Below are positions 1 through 6,568 of a DNA stretch of 14,697 nt, piece by piece. The notes under the pieces were generated by a model, which saw nothing but the letters and a program-made list of their open reading frames with translations, did not search any database and was not told the origin of the DNA. The DNA comes from Erysipelotrichaceae bacterium (GTDB taxonomy: Bacteria; Bacillota_I; Bacilli_A; RFN20; CAG-826): positions 1-14,697 of the forward strand of contig JAISVG010000056.1 in NCBI GenBank assembly GCA_031271635.1. The letters are read 5' to 3'. How positions within the stretch are numbered: position 1 is the first letter of the stretch; the number at the start of each line of letters is the position of its first letter. Both the position numbers and the translations under genes were made by a program.

Positions 1-63
1 GATGCTGATTTTGTATCACAAAATGATTGCAGGAATCTTTTTAGTAAGGGTCTTTCGAGATAA
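1..63 (+). CDS. Possible C-terminal end of a gene entering from the left
   Basis: Frame 1 is open from the first base for 20 codons and closes with TAA at 61-63. It encodes a short polar tail ending in KGLSR. A perfect palindrome begins four bases after the stop, as expected for a gene end followed by a terminator. The piece is too short to assign to a family, and a 20-codon open frame can occur by chance. The main support is its position relative to the palindrome. It would be convergent with the aldehyde dehydrogenase operon. Confidence 0.25.
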   Translation, partial: DADFVSQNDCRNLFSKGLSR

Positions 64-66
64 AAG

Positions 67-95
67 TAATGATGAGACAAATTGTCTCATCATTA
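67..95. terminator. Perfect 14-bp palindrome, probable bidirectional terminator
   Basis: Arms TAATGATGAGACAA (67-80) and TTGTCTCATCATTA (82-95) are exact reverse complements around one central base. The site lies between the end of the aldehyde dehydrogenase gene (minus strand) and a possible gene end on the plus strand. No long U-tract follows on either strand: the minus strand continues with CTTTTATC and the plus strand with TCTAATC. It is therefore an imperfect intrinsic terminator, or a symmetric protein-binding site. A terminator for the minus-strand operon is the favoured reading. Confidence 0.5.
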
Positions 96-111
96 TCTAA
101 TCTACACTGGT

Positions 112-146
112 GACATCGCTTTACGATTAAAAATATCGTTGATGTC
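112..146 (-). other. Two-part stem-loop after the aldehyde dehydrogenase gene
   Basis: Outer arms GACATC (112-117) and GATGTC (141-146) enclose inner arms ACGAT (123-127) and ATCGT (135-139). The structure starts about 10 nt downstream of the aldehyde dehydrogenase stop on the minus strand and has no U-tract. It may be an mRNA 3'-end structure that works with the palindrome at 67-95. It could also be chance. Confidence 0.25.
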
Positions 147-155
147 TTCTTAAAA

Positions 156-1538
156 CTATTTTAAAAGTTTATGAAGTAATTTTTCATAAAACTTACTTTT
201 ATAGGGTTGGTATCGTACCGGAAGATCAATCCATGTTTTCTTATCAACAATTGATTTATAATGAGAGAAGGCCGCAAAACCATCTTTCCCGTGATAACTT
301 CCCATTCCGCTTTCGCCAACACCACCAAAGCCCATCGCACTCGTGGCAAGATGAATGACAACATCATTAATACAGCCGCCTCCATATGAGAGTTCCGTGG
401 TGACACGCTTTATATGTTGATGATTACTTGAAAAAAGATAAAGTGCAAGCGGTTTATCTTTGTTTTTTAGATCATCAACGACAGCATTAAAATCATCAAA
501 AGTATGAATCGGAAGAATAGGGCCAAAGATTTCTTCCCCCATCACGGCATCTTCACTTGTCACATGGTCCAGGAGGGTTGGAGCGATTTGGAGGGTTTCT
601 TGGTTCGTCTTTCCGCCAATAATTACCTTGTTTTGATCGATGAGACCACAAAGTCTCATAAAATGTTTTTCATTAACAATTTTGCCGTAATTCTTGTTTA
701 AAAGGGGATTTTCACCATATTGGCTCTTGATTTGTTTGACGATTTCAGTTATTAAAGTATCTTTAATAGTTGTTTCACATAGGATATAGTCGGGAGCGAC
801 GCAAGTTTGACCACAATTAAGATATTTTCCAAAGACAATTCTTTTCGCTGCTAGTTTAAGATTGGCACTGCTATCAACAATGCAAGGACTCTTGCCCCCA
901 AGTTCAAGAATTGTTGGCGTTAAATTTTCCGCCGCATGACGTAGTATTTCTTTTCCGACGGCTTGACTACCGGTAAAAAAAATAAAGTCAAATTTTTGCT
1001 TAAGAAGCGCGCTGTTTTCGGCTCTACTACCAAGAACGACGGCAACATATTGCGGATTAAAACACTCCTTTAAAATCTTATCAATTATTAATGCCGTATG
1101 AGGAGCATAGGCGCTGGGCTTGATAATCACGGTATTACCGGCTGCTAAGGCGTCAATAAGTGGACTGAGTGTTAATAGAAATGGATAATTCCACGGACTC
1201 ATTATCAGAACGTTTCCATAAGGTATTGGCTGTTTATAACTATAAGAATGGAACTGAGCTAGTGGGGTGCGGACTCTTTTTGGGGCGGCAAGTTTTTTAA
1301 GATGCTTAATCATGTAACTAAGTTCCGTCAAAACGAGTCCCGTTTCACACATGAAACTTTCATAGTGACTTTTTCCAAGATCAAGCGTCAGAGCGTCGCT
1401 TATTGCCGTTTCATTCTTTTTGATGAATTGATAGAGTCGCTTTAACTCGATAATTCGAGACTGTACGGGAATGGTCGTGCCACGTTGATAGTATTTTCTT
1501 TGTGCTTCTAATAGAGCCGTTATTTCTTGATTTGTCAT
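156..1538 (-). CDS. Aldehyde dehydrogenase, class 3-like (NAD(P)-dependent)
   Basis: This 460-residue protein should oxidise aldehydes to carboxylic acids with NAD(P)+. The family signature runs in order. SPWNYP (114-119) contains the oxyanion asparagine N117, and K140 in KPS binds the cofactor. FTGSQAVGK spans 188-196, and LELGGKSP (211-218) holds the general-base glutamate E212. GQTCVAPDY (243-251) holds the catalytic cysteine C246, and EEIFGP (335-340) comes near the end. The absence of the long N-terminal and oligomerisation segments of 490-500-residue ALDHs, and the KLLHKLLK amphipathic tail, point to the YwdH/ALDH3 type, which often acts on medium or long-chain aldehydes. The start is preceded by AAGGAG six bases upstream and overlaps the alcohol dehydrogenase stop (ATGA), so translation is probably coupled. 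Expression is expected from the MarR-controlled promoter near 3260-3288. The substrate is not readable from sequence. Confidence 0.93.
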   Translation of the reverse strand: MTNQEITALLEAQRKYYQRGTTIPVQSRIIELKRLYQFIKKNETAISDALTLDLGKSHYESFMCETGLVLTELSYMIKHLKKLAAPKRVRTPLAQFHSYSYKQPIPYGNVLIMSPWNYPFLLTLSPLIDALAAGNTVIIKPSAYAPHTALIIDKILKECFNPQYVAVVLGSRAENSALLKQKFDFIFFTGSQAVGKEILRHAAENLTPTILELGGKSPCIVDSSANLKLAAKRIVFGKYLNCGQTCVAPDYILCETTIKDTLITEIVKQIKSQYGENPLLNKNYGKIVNEKHFMRLCGLIDQNKVIIGGKTNQETLQIAPTLLDHVTSEDAVMGEEIFGPILPIHTFDDFNAVVDDLKNKDKPLALYLFSSNHQHIKRVTTELSYGGGCINDVVIHLATSAMGFGGVGESGMGSYHGKDGFAAFSHYKSIVDKKTWIDLPVRYQPYKSKFYEKLLHKLLK

Positions 1539-2758
1539 TTTGTTTCTCCTTGATAAATAAGTCCCCCGACTTGATAATATAATCTTGCTAATTCTTCCTT
1601 TGTCATTAATTTTGGTACTGGATAAAGCGGATTAGCTTCTTTTTCAGCATATCGCGCCATTTCGATGATATCAGCTTCACTAATTCCGGTAATGATGCGA
1701 GGAATGTTCATTCTCGTATTTAATTCCTCGATTGCTTTAATGAACTTTTTTGCCCCCATTTCATAGGAATCGCCTTTCGCTACTATATCAACCTCAAGCG
1801 CGAGTTGATAGAGTTTTTTATTGATACACTTGCCATATGATTTTAAAACATAAGGCATAATCACGGCATTTGCAAGGCCATGTGGAGTGCCGTATCTTCC
1901 ACCTAAGGAATGGGCAATCGCATGAATATAGCCAACATAGGATTTTGAAAAAGCTAAACCAGCTTTATATGCTGCATGAAGCATGTTAGCCCGTGCTTGG
2001 TGTTCGTTTCCATCTTGATAAGCCTTTTCGACATTATGAAATACCAGTTTAATAGCCTCTTTCGCGAGTTTTCTTGTTTCCCTTGTGCTAGCGCGACCAA
2101 TGTAGACCTCAACTGCGTGTGTAAGAGCATCCATGCCAGTGGTCGCGGTCATTATGGCCGGCAAAGAATAAGTGAATTTTGGATCCAAAACGGCATAACG
2201 CGGAATTAACGGGAAACTCATTAAAGCATATTTATGTCTTGTCTCGCTATCAGTGATGATCGCCGCAAGAGTAGTTTCGCTTCCAGTCCCAGCAGTAGTG
2301 GGAATCGCAATAAGCGGAGGAATTTTTCGGTTGACCTTTAAAATCCCGCGAAGCTGATTTAATGATTTTTTAGGATATGCGACTCTTGCTCCAACTGCTT
2401 TAGCACAATCAATCGGAGAACCGCCCCCAATTGCGATAATCAAATTACAGTGGTGTTGATGATATAGTTTTAAGGCATCTTCAACATTATTAGTTGTGGG
2501 ATTGAGGCTAGTTTTATCATAAGTAACATATTTAATACGAGATTCTTTAAGGACTTTTAGGATTGGAGCGACAAGATTATTCTTAATGATGGTAGCATCA
2601 CTAACAACAAGAACCGCCTGGCACTTTTCTTTTTCTAAAACCATTAAAAGGTCATCACAAGAAAAGAGGATTTCTGGTTCTCGATAAGGCAAAAATGGCA
2701 TTAATAAACGAAAGAAGCCTTGGAAAACGCGGCAACCAACTTTTTTAAGAAAAAACAT
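1535..2758 (-). CDS. Iron-containing (group III) alcohol dehydrogenase
   Basis: The protein interconverts an alcohol and its aldehyde with NAD(P)(H). Numbered from the 407-residue start, the nucleotide-binding GGGSPID lies at 111-117 and the TTAGTGSETT segment at 154-163. The four expected metal ligands are all present: D210 and H214 in GMDALTHAVE, H283 in AHSLGG, and H293 in GTPHGLANA. The N-terminus has a hydrophobic amphipathic stretch (RVFQGFFRLLMPFLPYREPE), as in several Firmicute members. A longer frame begins at 2806, but that ATG lies 44 nt inside marR with no ribosome site. The ATG at 2758 starts four bases after the marR stop and follows a purine-rich AGAGTAAG, so it is preferred. 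The gene ends in TGA inside the aldehyde dehydrogenase start. The pair suggests two-step conversion of an alcohol to an acid, or detoxification of an aldehyde. Confidence 0.92.
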   Translation of the reverse strand: MFFLKKVGCRVFQGFFRLLMPFLPYREPEILFSCDDLLMVLEKEKCQAVLVVSDATIIKNNLVAPILKVLKESRIKYVTYDKTSLNPTTNNVEDALKLYHQHHCNLIIAIGGGSPIDCAKAVGARVAYPKKSLNQLRGILKVNRKIPPLIAIPTTAGTGSETTLAAIITDSETRHKYALMSFPLIPRYAVLDPKFTYSLPAIMTATTGMDALTHAVEVYIGRASTRETRKLAKEAIKLVFHNVEKAYQDGNEHQARANMLHAAYKAGLAFSKSYVGYIHAIAHSLGGRYGTPHGLANAVIMPYVLKSYGKCINKKLYQLALEVDIVAKGDSYEMGAKKFIKAIEELNTRMNIPRIITGISEADIIEMARYAEKEANPLYPVPKLMTKEELARLYYQVGGLIYQGETK

Positions 2759-2762
2759 AAGC

Positions 2763-3215
2763 TTACTCTGACTTTCCAAGACGTTTTCCAATAGTTTCAA
2801 GACCATCGCTAATGATGGTGAGACTACGATAAAACTCAGTTCGTTCTGATTCTGATAGTTTATGACTAATCTCGCTTAACACTGCATCAATTTTACTTGC
2901 AATACGCTTTGCCATTTCAATCCCTTTCGGGGTGAGAAACAAAGGATCCTTATATCTTTTTGAAGACTTTGTTTCTGAGGTAAAATAACCATTTTTCTCA
3001 AGATAACTTAAAGAGCGGGAAATGGTAGCCTTATCTTCTTCACATCTCTCAGAAAGCTCAGTGGCGGTTAACGGAGCATCAACATAAAGATAGTATAGAC
3101 ATGAAATATGAGGGCTCCGTAACTGATATTCTCGCATTTCATAATTCTTAATCTTTTTAATATTCCGTCCGATTTTAGTCGTGAGGACTGTGAATTTTTC
3201 AAAACGTTTTTCCAT
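2763..3215 (-). CDS. MarR-family transcriptional regulator
   Basis: This 150-residue protein has the MarR winged-helix layout. It has an N-terminal dimerisation helix, a helix-turn-helix with ATELSERCEEDKATISRSL (51-69) as the recognition segment, a beta-wing around ETKSSKRYKDPLFLTPKG (81-98), and a long C-terminal helix. MarR proteins bind palindromes as dimers and usually release DNA when a small phenolic, lipid or oxidant ligand binds. The start is supported by AAAGGAGT about six bases upstream. The gene is first in the operon with the alcohol and aldehyde dehydrogenases. A perfect palindrome just upstream of its own ribosome site suggests autoregulation and control of both enzymes. The inducer is unknown; an alcohol, aldehyde or fatty acid related to the pathway is a reasonable inference. 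Confidence 0.9.
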   Translation of the reverse strand: MEKRFEKFTVLTTKIGRNIKKIKNYEMREYQLRSPHISCLYYLYVDAPLTATELSERCEEDKATISRSLSYLEKNGYFTSETKSSKRYKDPLFLTPKGIEMAKRIASKIDAVLSEISHKLSESERTEFYRSLTIISDGLETIGKRLGKSE

Positions 3216-3232
3216 AAATGGACTCCTTTGAG

Positions 3233-3250
3233 TTGTTGAACTTTCAACAA
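3233..3250 (-). promoter_or_regulatory. Probable MarR operator
   Basis: TTGTTGAACTTTCAACAA is an 18-nt inverted repeat with perfect 8-bp arms and a 2-nt centre. It lies between the predicted transcription start of the operon and the marR ribosome binding site, so a bound dimer would block initiation or early elongation. Length and symmetry fit MarR-family operators. A partial second copy of the half-site (TTGTTGA on the minus strand, 3285-3291) overlaps the -35 box and could be a second, weaker site. Binding by this particular regulator is inferred from position. Confidence 0.65.
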
Positions 3251-3259
3251 GTTAAGAGT

Positions 3260-3288
3260 ATTATATGTCGATTTTAATCAAAGGTCAA
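3260..3288 (-). promoter_or_regulatory. Sigma-A promoter of the marR-adh-aldh operon
   Basis: On the minus strand, TTGACC (3283-3288) and a consensus TATAAT (3260-3265) are separated by exactly 17 bases. The predicted transcription start falls near 3253, about 38 bases upstream of the marR start codon and directly before the operator palindrome. Confidence 0.8.
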
Positions 3289-3430
3289 CAAATTTGGTAC
3301 GAGACTAGAAGCGAGACGTTGTTGCTTGATGGCTTTTCATCGCTGATTGTCGAATTATTAAAAGGCGTGTTCAAATTGATTTGTCACTCAAAACAATTGG
3401 ATTAGCACTCTTGCGAAGTTTTTCATCTTG

Positions 3431-3466
3431 ATCTTACCTTTTAAATTGTAAGTTAGAAGGTAAGAT
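3431..3466 (-). terminator. Stem-loop downstream of tRNA-Gly, possible terminator
   Basis: ATCTTACCTT (3431-3440) and AAGGTAAGAT (3457-3466) are exact reverse complements with a 16-nt AT-rich loop. On the minus strand the hairpin begins about 10 nt after the tRNA CCA end. No U-tract follows, so it may be a processing or termination structure of low efficiency. Confidence 0.4.
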
Positions 3467-3476
3467 TACATTAAAA

Positions 3477-3552
3477 TGGTGCACATAACGGGAATCGAAC
3501 CCGTGCCCTTTGCTTGGGAAGCGAATGTTCTGCCATTAAACTATATATGCGC
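3477..3552 (-). tRNA. tRNA-Gly (anticodon CCC), structurally irregular
   Basis: On the minus strand the sequence folds as a tRNA. The acceptor stem is GCGCATA/TATGTGC with one G-U pair, the D-arm is GTTT/GAAC with AATGGCA in the loop, and the T-arm ACGGG-TTCGATT-CCCGT is perfect with encoded CCA. The anticodon loop TTCCCAA gives CCC, hence glycine. Four features are odd. Four bases (TATA) join the acceptor and D-stem where two are normal, apparently from an extra TA unit. The anticodon stem TTCGC/GCAAA has a C-A mismatch in its middle. The discriminator base is A instead of the U usual for bacterial tRNA-Gly. An extra T(-1)-A73 pair could form. It may be a functional variant, a specialised non-translational glycine tRNA, or a decaying copy. 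Confidence 0.75.
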
Positions 3553-3558
3553 ATTTTA

Positions 3559-3564
3559 ATGATA
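3559..3564 (-). promoter_or_regulatory. Candidate extended -10 element for tRNA-Gly
   Basis: On the minus strand TGCTATCAT is an extended -10 (TGnTATCAT), and initiation would fall close to the tRNA 5' end. No good -35 box is seen at 17 bases, so this is a weak call. Confidence 0.35.
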
Positions 3565-3661
3565 GCATAAATTCTTATTCGTAGTTTGAAGTTGTAGTAT
3601 TTTAGACTAGTTTACAAAAGTGGTGCTACCCAAGAAAAGCAAGATGATATAATCTAGATAG

Positions 3662-3724
3662 CTAAACAAATATGTTTTGAGTCCAGTTGAATATCGACAA
3701 AAGTATGTAGAAGGAATTGTTTAA
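3662..3724 (+). pseudogene. Remnant of an IS3-family transposase C-terminus
   Basis: The plus-strand frame reads LNKYVLSPVEYRQKYVEGIV followed by TAA. The LSPVEYR block close to the stop is characteristic of the end of orfB transposases of the IS3/IS150 group, where a 'LSPxEYR' motif follows the last catalytic region. A stop codon directly precedes the fragment, and no DDE catalytic residues can be followed upstream in any frame. At most the last 20 codons survive. The match is from memory of the family motif and the fragment is short, so confidence is moderate. Confidence 0.45.
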
Positions 3725-3784
3725 GAAAGTGTTGACATTTCATTTATTAGTAATAATGATGAATGTTCTAGTCGCTTTCTTAAA
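3720..3784. repeat. Inverted repeat flanking a promoter-like sequence
   Basis: TTTAAGAAAG (3720-3729) is exactly reverse-complemented by CTTTCTTAAA (3775-3784), with 45 bases between. The interval contains TTGACA (3732-3737) and, 17 bases later, AATGAT (3755-3760), a consensus -35 with a fair -10. The left arm overlaps the stop codon of the transposase-like scrap, which would fit the end of an insertion element. Alternatively it is a looping operator or chance. Confidence 0.35.
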
Positions 3785-3883
3785 TATATAACGCATCTTT
3801 TGCTTAGGCTCTCATCCAAGGATTAAAAGTCGAATTCTTAAAAACTTTGTTTACGTTTATTTAAATTACAACTTTTTTTTCGT

Positions 3884-3889
3884 TATAAT
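3884..3889 (+). promoter_or_regulatory. Candidate -10 box for the kinase/EF-G-like operon
   Basis: A consensus TATAAT lies 39 bases upstream of the kinase start codon in a very AT-rich stretch that includes a T8 run. The -35 region 17 bases upstream is only TTAAAT. The TTGACA near 3732 is an alternative upstream promoter for the same operon. Confidence 0.45.
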
Positions 3890-3928
3890 AAAGAATAAGG
3901 TACGTTTTAACCTCGAAAGGAAATAATA

Positions 3929-4486
3929 ATGCGAAAAATTCTTATTATTGCTGGCGATCTTGCAAGCGGGAAATCCACTTTAGCGCGTCAATTAAGTAAT
4001 TACTTTAAAATCCCCTTTTACACGAAGGAACATTTTAAAGAAATTCTTGGTGATGAAATTCCCTATGCTGAACGAGAACTTAATAAAAAGCTCTCAGTTA
4101 GTGCGATTAAACTTTTAATTCACATCCTCGAGCGCACCATTGAGTGTGATGGCGATGTCATTCTTGAAGCTAATTTTAAGAATGAAGATTTACAAAAGAT
4201 CAAAGATGAATGTGATTTAAGAAAACGTGAAGTCCTCTTGATTTATCTTAAAGGCGATGTTGATGTTTTGTTTGAACGATTTATGCATCGTACCTATTAT
4301 CAAAACCGTCATCCGGTGCATTTAACTCACCCTTTATCAAATATTGACGATTTTGAAAGATATGTGATGGAGTATCGCAGCGTTCATTCTGTTATTCCAC
4401 GCCATGAGCTTGATGTTACTAATGCCAACTATCAGATTATTTTCGCTAAAGCACTTGAAATCATCAAGTCACAAGGAGGCTTATAA
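3929..4486 (+). CDS. Small P-loop kinase / AAA_33-type ATP-binding protein
   Basis: This 185-residue cytoplasmic protein begins with a beta strand and a Walker A loop GDLASGKST (9-17), the pattern of the zeta-toxin/polynucleotide-kinase/shikimate-kinase superfamily. DVILEANF (76-83) at the end of the second core strand is consistent with a substrate- or magnesium-binding site. The arginine-rich RFMHRTYYQNRHP (117-129) looks like the mobile lid that closes over ATP. The length is normal for a one-domain kinase. AAAGGAA eight bases upstream supports the start. It ends five bases before the EF-G-like start, and the AAGGAGG for that gene lies inside its last codons, so the two are probably coupled. 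The phosphorylated substrate cannot be deduced. A toxin role is unlikely without an antitoxin gene. Confidence 0.7.
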   Translation: MRKILIIAGDLASGKSTLARQLSNYFKIPFYTKEHFKEILGDEIPYAERELNKKLSVSAIKLLIHILERTIECDGDVILEANFKNEDLQKIKDECDLRKREVLLIYLKGDVDVLFERFMHRTYYQNRHPVHLTHPLSNIDDFERYVMEYRSVHSVIPRHELDVTNANYQIIFAKALEIIKSQGGL

Positions 4487-4490
4487 TTTT

Positions 4491-6566
4491 ATGAATAACC
4501 CAACCGAAAGAATTCGTAATGTCTTGGTCTTAGGTCACCAAGGAAGCGGGAAGACTACTTTAATTGAGAATTTGAATGCACTTGCCAGTAAGGGCAGTGC
4601 CGGATCAATTGAAAAGAAGAATACCATTAGTGATTATACGATTGAAGAAAAGAATCGTCTAATCTCAACTAACCTTTCCTTAATTCCAGTGGAAGTCGGT
4701 GAAATAAAAATCAATTTTATTGATGTTCCTGGAAACGATGATTTTGTTTATGAATTTATTGGAGCAGTGAATGTTGCCGAAGGGGCCATCATTTGTATTG
4801 ACGCTCAAAAAGGGGTTGAAGTTGGCACCATTAAGCATTTTCAGCGCTTAAAGAAAAATCACATCCCGACACTCCTTTTAATTAATAAGGCTGATAAAGA
4901 CTTTATTAAATACGATGAAGTTTTAGCTGAGATAAAGTCTAAATTCGGAAAAGAATGTCTTTCAATCGCCTATCCGCTTGAGACTGGAGAAGGCTTTAAT
5001 AGTTACCTTGATGTCATTAGTAATTCCTTAAAACGCTTTAATGGTAAGGAACTAGAAGAACTTCCGGTTCCCGAGAGTCTTAAGGATAAAGAACTAGAGT
5101 TTAGTAATGCCTTAAACGAAGCCATTGCGACGACTGACGACGCTTTGCTTGATAAATTCTTTGGGGGTGAATCCTTCAGCGTCTTAGAAGTGACCACTGG
5201 TCTTAAAACCGCGATTAAAGAAGCAACCTTATATCCAATCCTTGTTGGTTCAGGGAAGAAAGCAACTGGTCTTAATTGCCTTCTTGATTTAATTGTTAAT
5301 TATTTCCCAAGTCCAAAAGACAACAAGGCCCGTCAAGGGGTTGATAAGGAGAATAAACCTGCTCTCCGCGCGGCTGATGCTGGTCTTCCGTTTAGTTCTT
5401 ATGTCTTTAAAACTGGTTTTGATCCTTTTAAAGGAGTCACTAGTTATGTGAAAGTGGTGTCAGGAACTCTTTCCCTTGGAGATGAAATCTATGCTCCAAG
5501 TAATAATACCACGATGAAGGTATCATCAATGTTCTTCCTTAAGGGCGAAAACCAGATTCCGGCGACAAAAGTCTTTGCAGGTGATATTGTAATTATTGCC
5601 AAACTTGAAAACATTTTAACGGGTTTTTCCTTATGTGATAAAGCAAATGTCATTATCTATCCTTTAATTAAATATCCTACCGCAGTTTATTTCCGTTCTC
5701 TTTTAGCCGTTGATAAGGGGAATGAAGAAAAACTTAGTGCGGCGCTACAAAGAATTATGATGATGATTCCTTCGCTTGAAATTAAGCGTAATTCCGAAAC
5801 CAAGCAGTTACTAATCGGAACAGTGAGTGACACTCATATTAATTTTATTCAGGAAAAACTTAAGAATTCTTTTGGTATTCCAACTAGAACTGAAGAACCA
5901 AAGATTTCTTATCGCGAAACTATTAAAGGTAGTGCAGAAGCAAATGGGGCCTATGTCAAACAATCAGGTGGCTCAGGCTTCTTTGGTAAAGTAATCATGC
6001 GATTTGAACCAAATCGTGAGAGCGAAGAAGAAAATGTTTTCACTGATGAAGTTAAGGGCATGAATATTACAAAACAATACTTCCCTGCGGTCGAAAAAGG
6101 CTTCTATGAAGCCTGTAATGCTGGACTTCTTGCCGGTTTCCCAGTCGTCGGGATGAAGGCTGTTCTATTAGACGGCAAAGAACACTCCGTTGATAGTAAT
6201 GAACTTGCCTTTAAAATGGCCTCAATTGATGCTTTCCGTCAGGCATATTTAAAATGTAAACCAACTATTAAAGAGCCGATTATGAAGATTACCATTAATG
6301 TTTTAAGTGAATATACGGGAAACATTCTTAATGATTTAAATCAACGTCGTGCGAGAATCATGGGCATGGACGAAAAACAAGGCGGGATGACGGAGATTGA
6401 AGCCCAAGTTCCAGAGTCAGAAATCATTGATTATTCAACTAAACTAAGAGTTCTTACCCAATCATCAGGTTTCTTTAACCGTGTCTTTGATTCATATCAA
6501 GAGGTTCCTGGCAATTTAATCGATAAAATTGTAAAGGAAGTGCAAGCAAGTAAAGAGAATAAGTAA
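4491..6566 (+). CDS. EF-G-like translational GTPase (EF-G2/FusA2-type paralogue)
   Basis: The protein has 691 residues, close to EF-G. The GTPase domain shows G1 GHQGSGKT (15-22), a switch I region with RLIST (56-60) in place of the canonical RGIT, G3 DVPGNDD (78-84), and G4 NKAD (132-135). Canonical EF-G has GHIDAGKT and NKMD. These changes, with the ISDYTIEEKNR context, match the EF-G-like paralogue group rather than housekeeping FusA. Domain IV keeps SGGSGFFGK (492-500) and the tip histidine H565 in DGKEHSVDSNELAFKMA, residues used by EF-G at the decoding centre, so a ribosomal role is plausible. A frame extends upstream to 4404, but the ATG at 4491 follows AAGGAGG by 11 bases and begins the conserved region. 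The gene sits between the kinase and yqeY. The precise role of this subgroup (back-up translocase, recycling or stress factor) is not settled by sequence. Confidence 0.88.
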   Translation: MNNPTERIRNVLVLGHQGSGKTTLIENLNALASKGSAGSIEKKNTISDYTIEEKNRLISTNLSLIPVEVGEIKINFIDVPGNDDFVYEFIGAVNVAEGAIICIDAQKGVEVGTIKHFQRLKKNHIPTLLLINKADKDFIKYDEVLAEIKSKFGKECLSIAYPLETGEGFNSYLDVISNSLKRFNGKELEELPVPESLKDKELEFSNALNEAIATTDDALLDKFFGGESFSVLEVTTGLKTAIKEATLYPILVGSGKKATGLNCLLDLIVNYFPSPKDNKARQGVDKENKPALRAADAGLPFSSYVFKTGFDPFKGVTSYVKVVSGTLSLGDEIYAPSNNTTMKVSSMFFLKGENQIPATKVFAGDIVIIAKLENILTGFSLCDKANVIIYPLIKYPTAVYFRSLLAVDKGNEEKLSAALQRIMMMIPSLEIKRNSETKQLLIGTVSDTHINFIQEKLKNSFGIPTRTEEPKISYRETIKGSAEANGAYVKQSGGSGFFGKVIMRFEPNRESEEENVFTDEVKGMNITKQYFPAVEKGFYEACNAGLLAGFPVVGMKAVLLDGKEHSVDSNELAFKMASIDAFRQAYLKCKPTIKEPIMKITINVLSEYTGNILNDLNQRRARIMGMDEKQGGMTEIEAQVPESEIIDYSTKLRVLTQSSGFFNRVFDSYQEVPGNLIDKIVKEVQASKENK

Positions 6567-6568
6567 TT

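Larger units (their letters stand above)
3565..3883. other. Intergenic stretch without an intact gene
   Basis: This roughly 320-nt interval between tRNA-Gly and the kinase gene has no open frame with a start codon and ribosome site. Its contents are the transposase-like scrap at 3662-3724 and the inverted repeat at 3720-3784. The remainder, including 3785-3850, shows no recognisable element. It looks like the scar of an old insertion. Confidence 0.5.

Noticed and set aside
504..701. Plus-strand open frame of 65 codons inside the aldehyde dehydrogenase gene
   Set aside because: It is antisense to conserved ALDH coding sequence, has no ribosome site and no family features.
2759..2806. Longer start for the alcohol dehydrogenase at 2806
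   Set aside because: It overlaps marR by 44 nt and lacks a ribosome site; the ATG at 2758 directly after the marR stop is better placed.
3265..3405. 46-codon plus-strand frame starting at an ATG inside the marR promoter region
   Set aside because: It has no ribosome site, overlaps the opposite-strand promoter and resembles no family I know.
3929..4486. P-loop kinase read as a zeta-type toxin
   Set aside because: No antitoxin gene is adjacent, and the gene is tied to a housekeeping-like translation operon.
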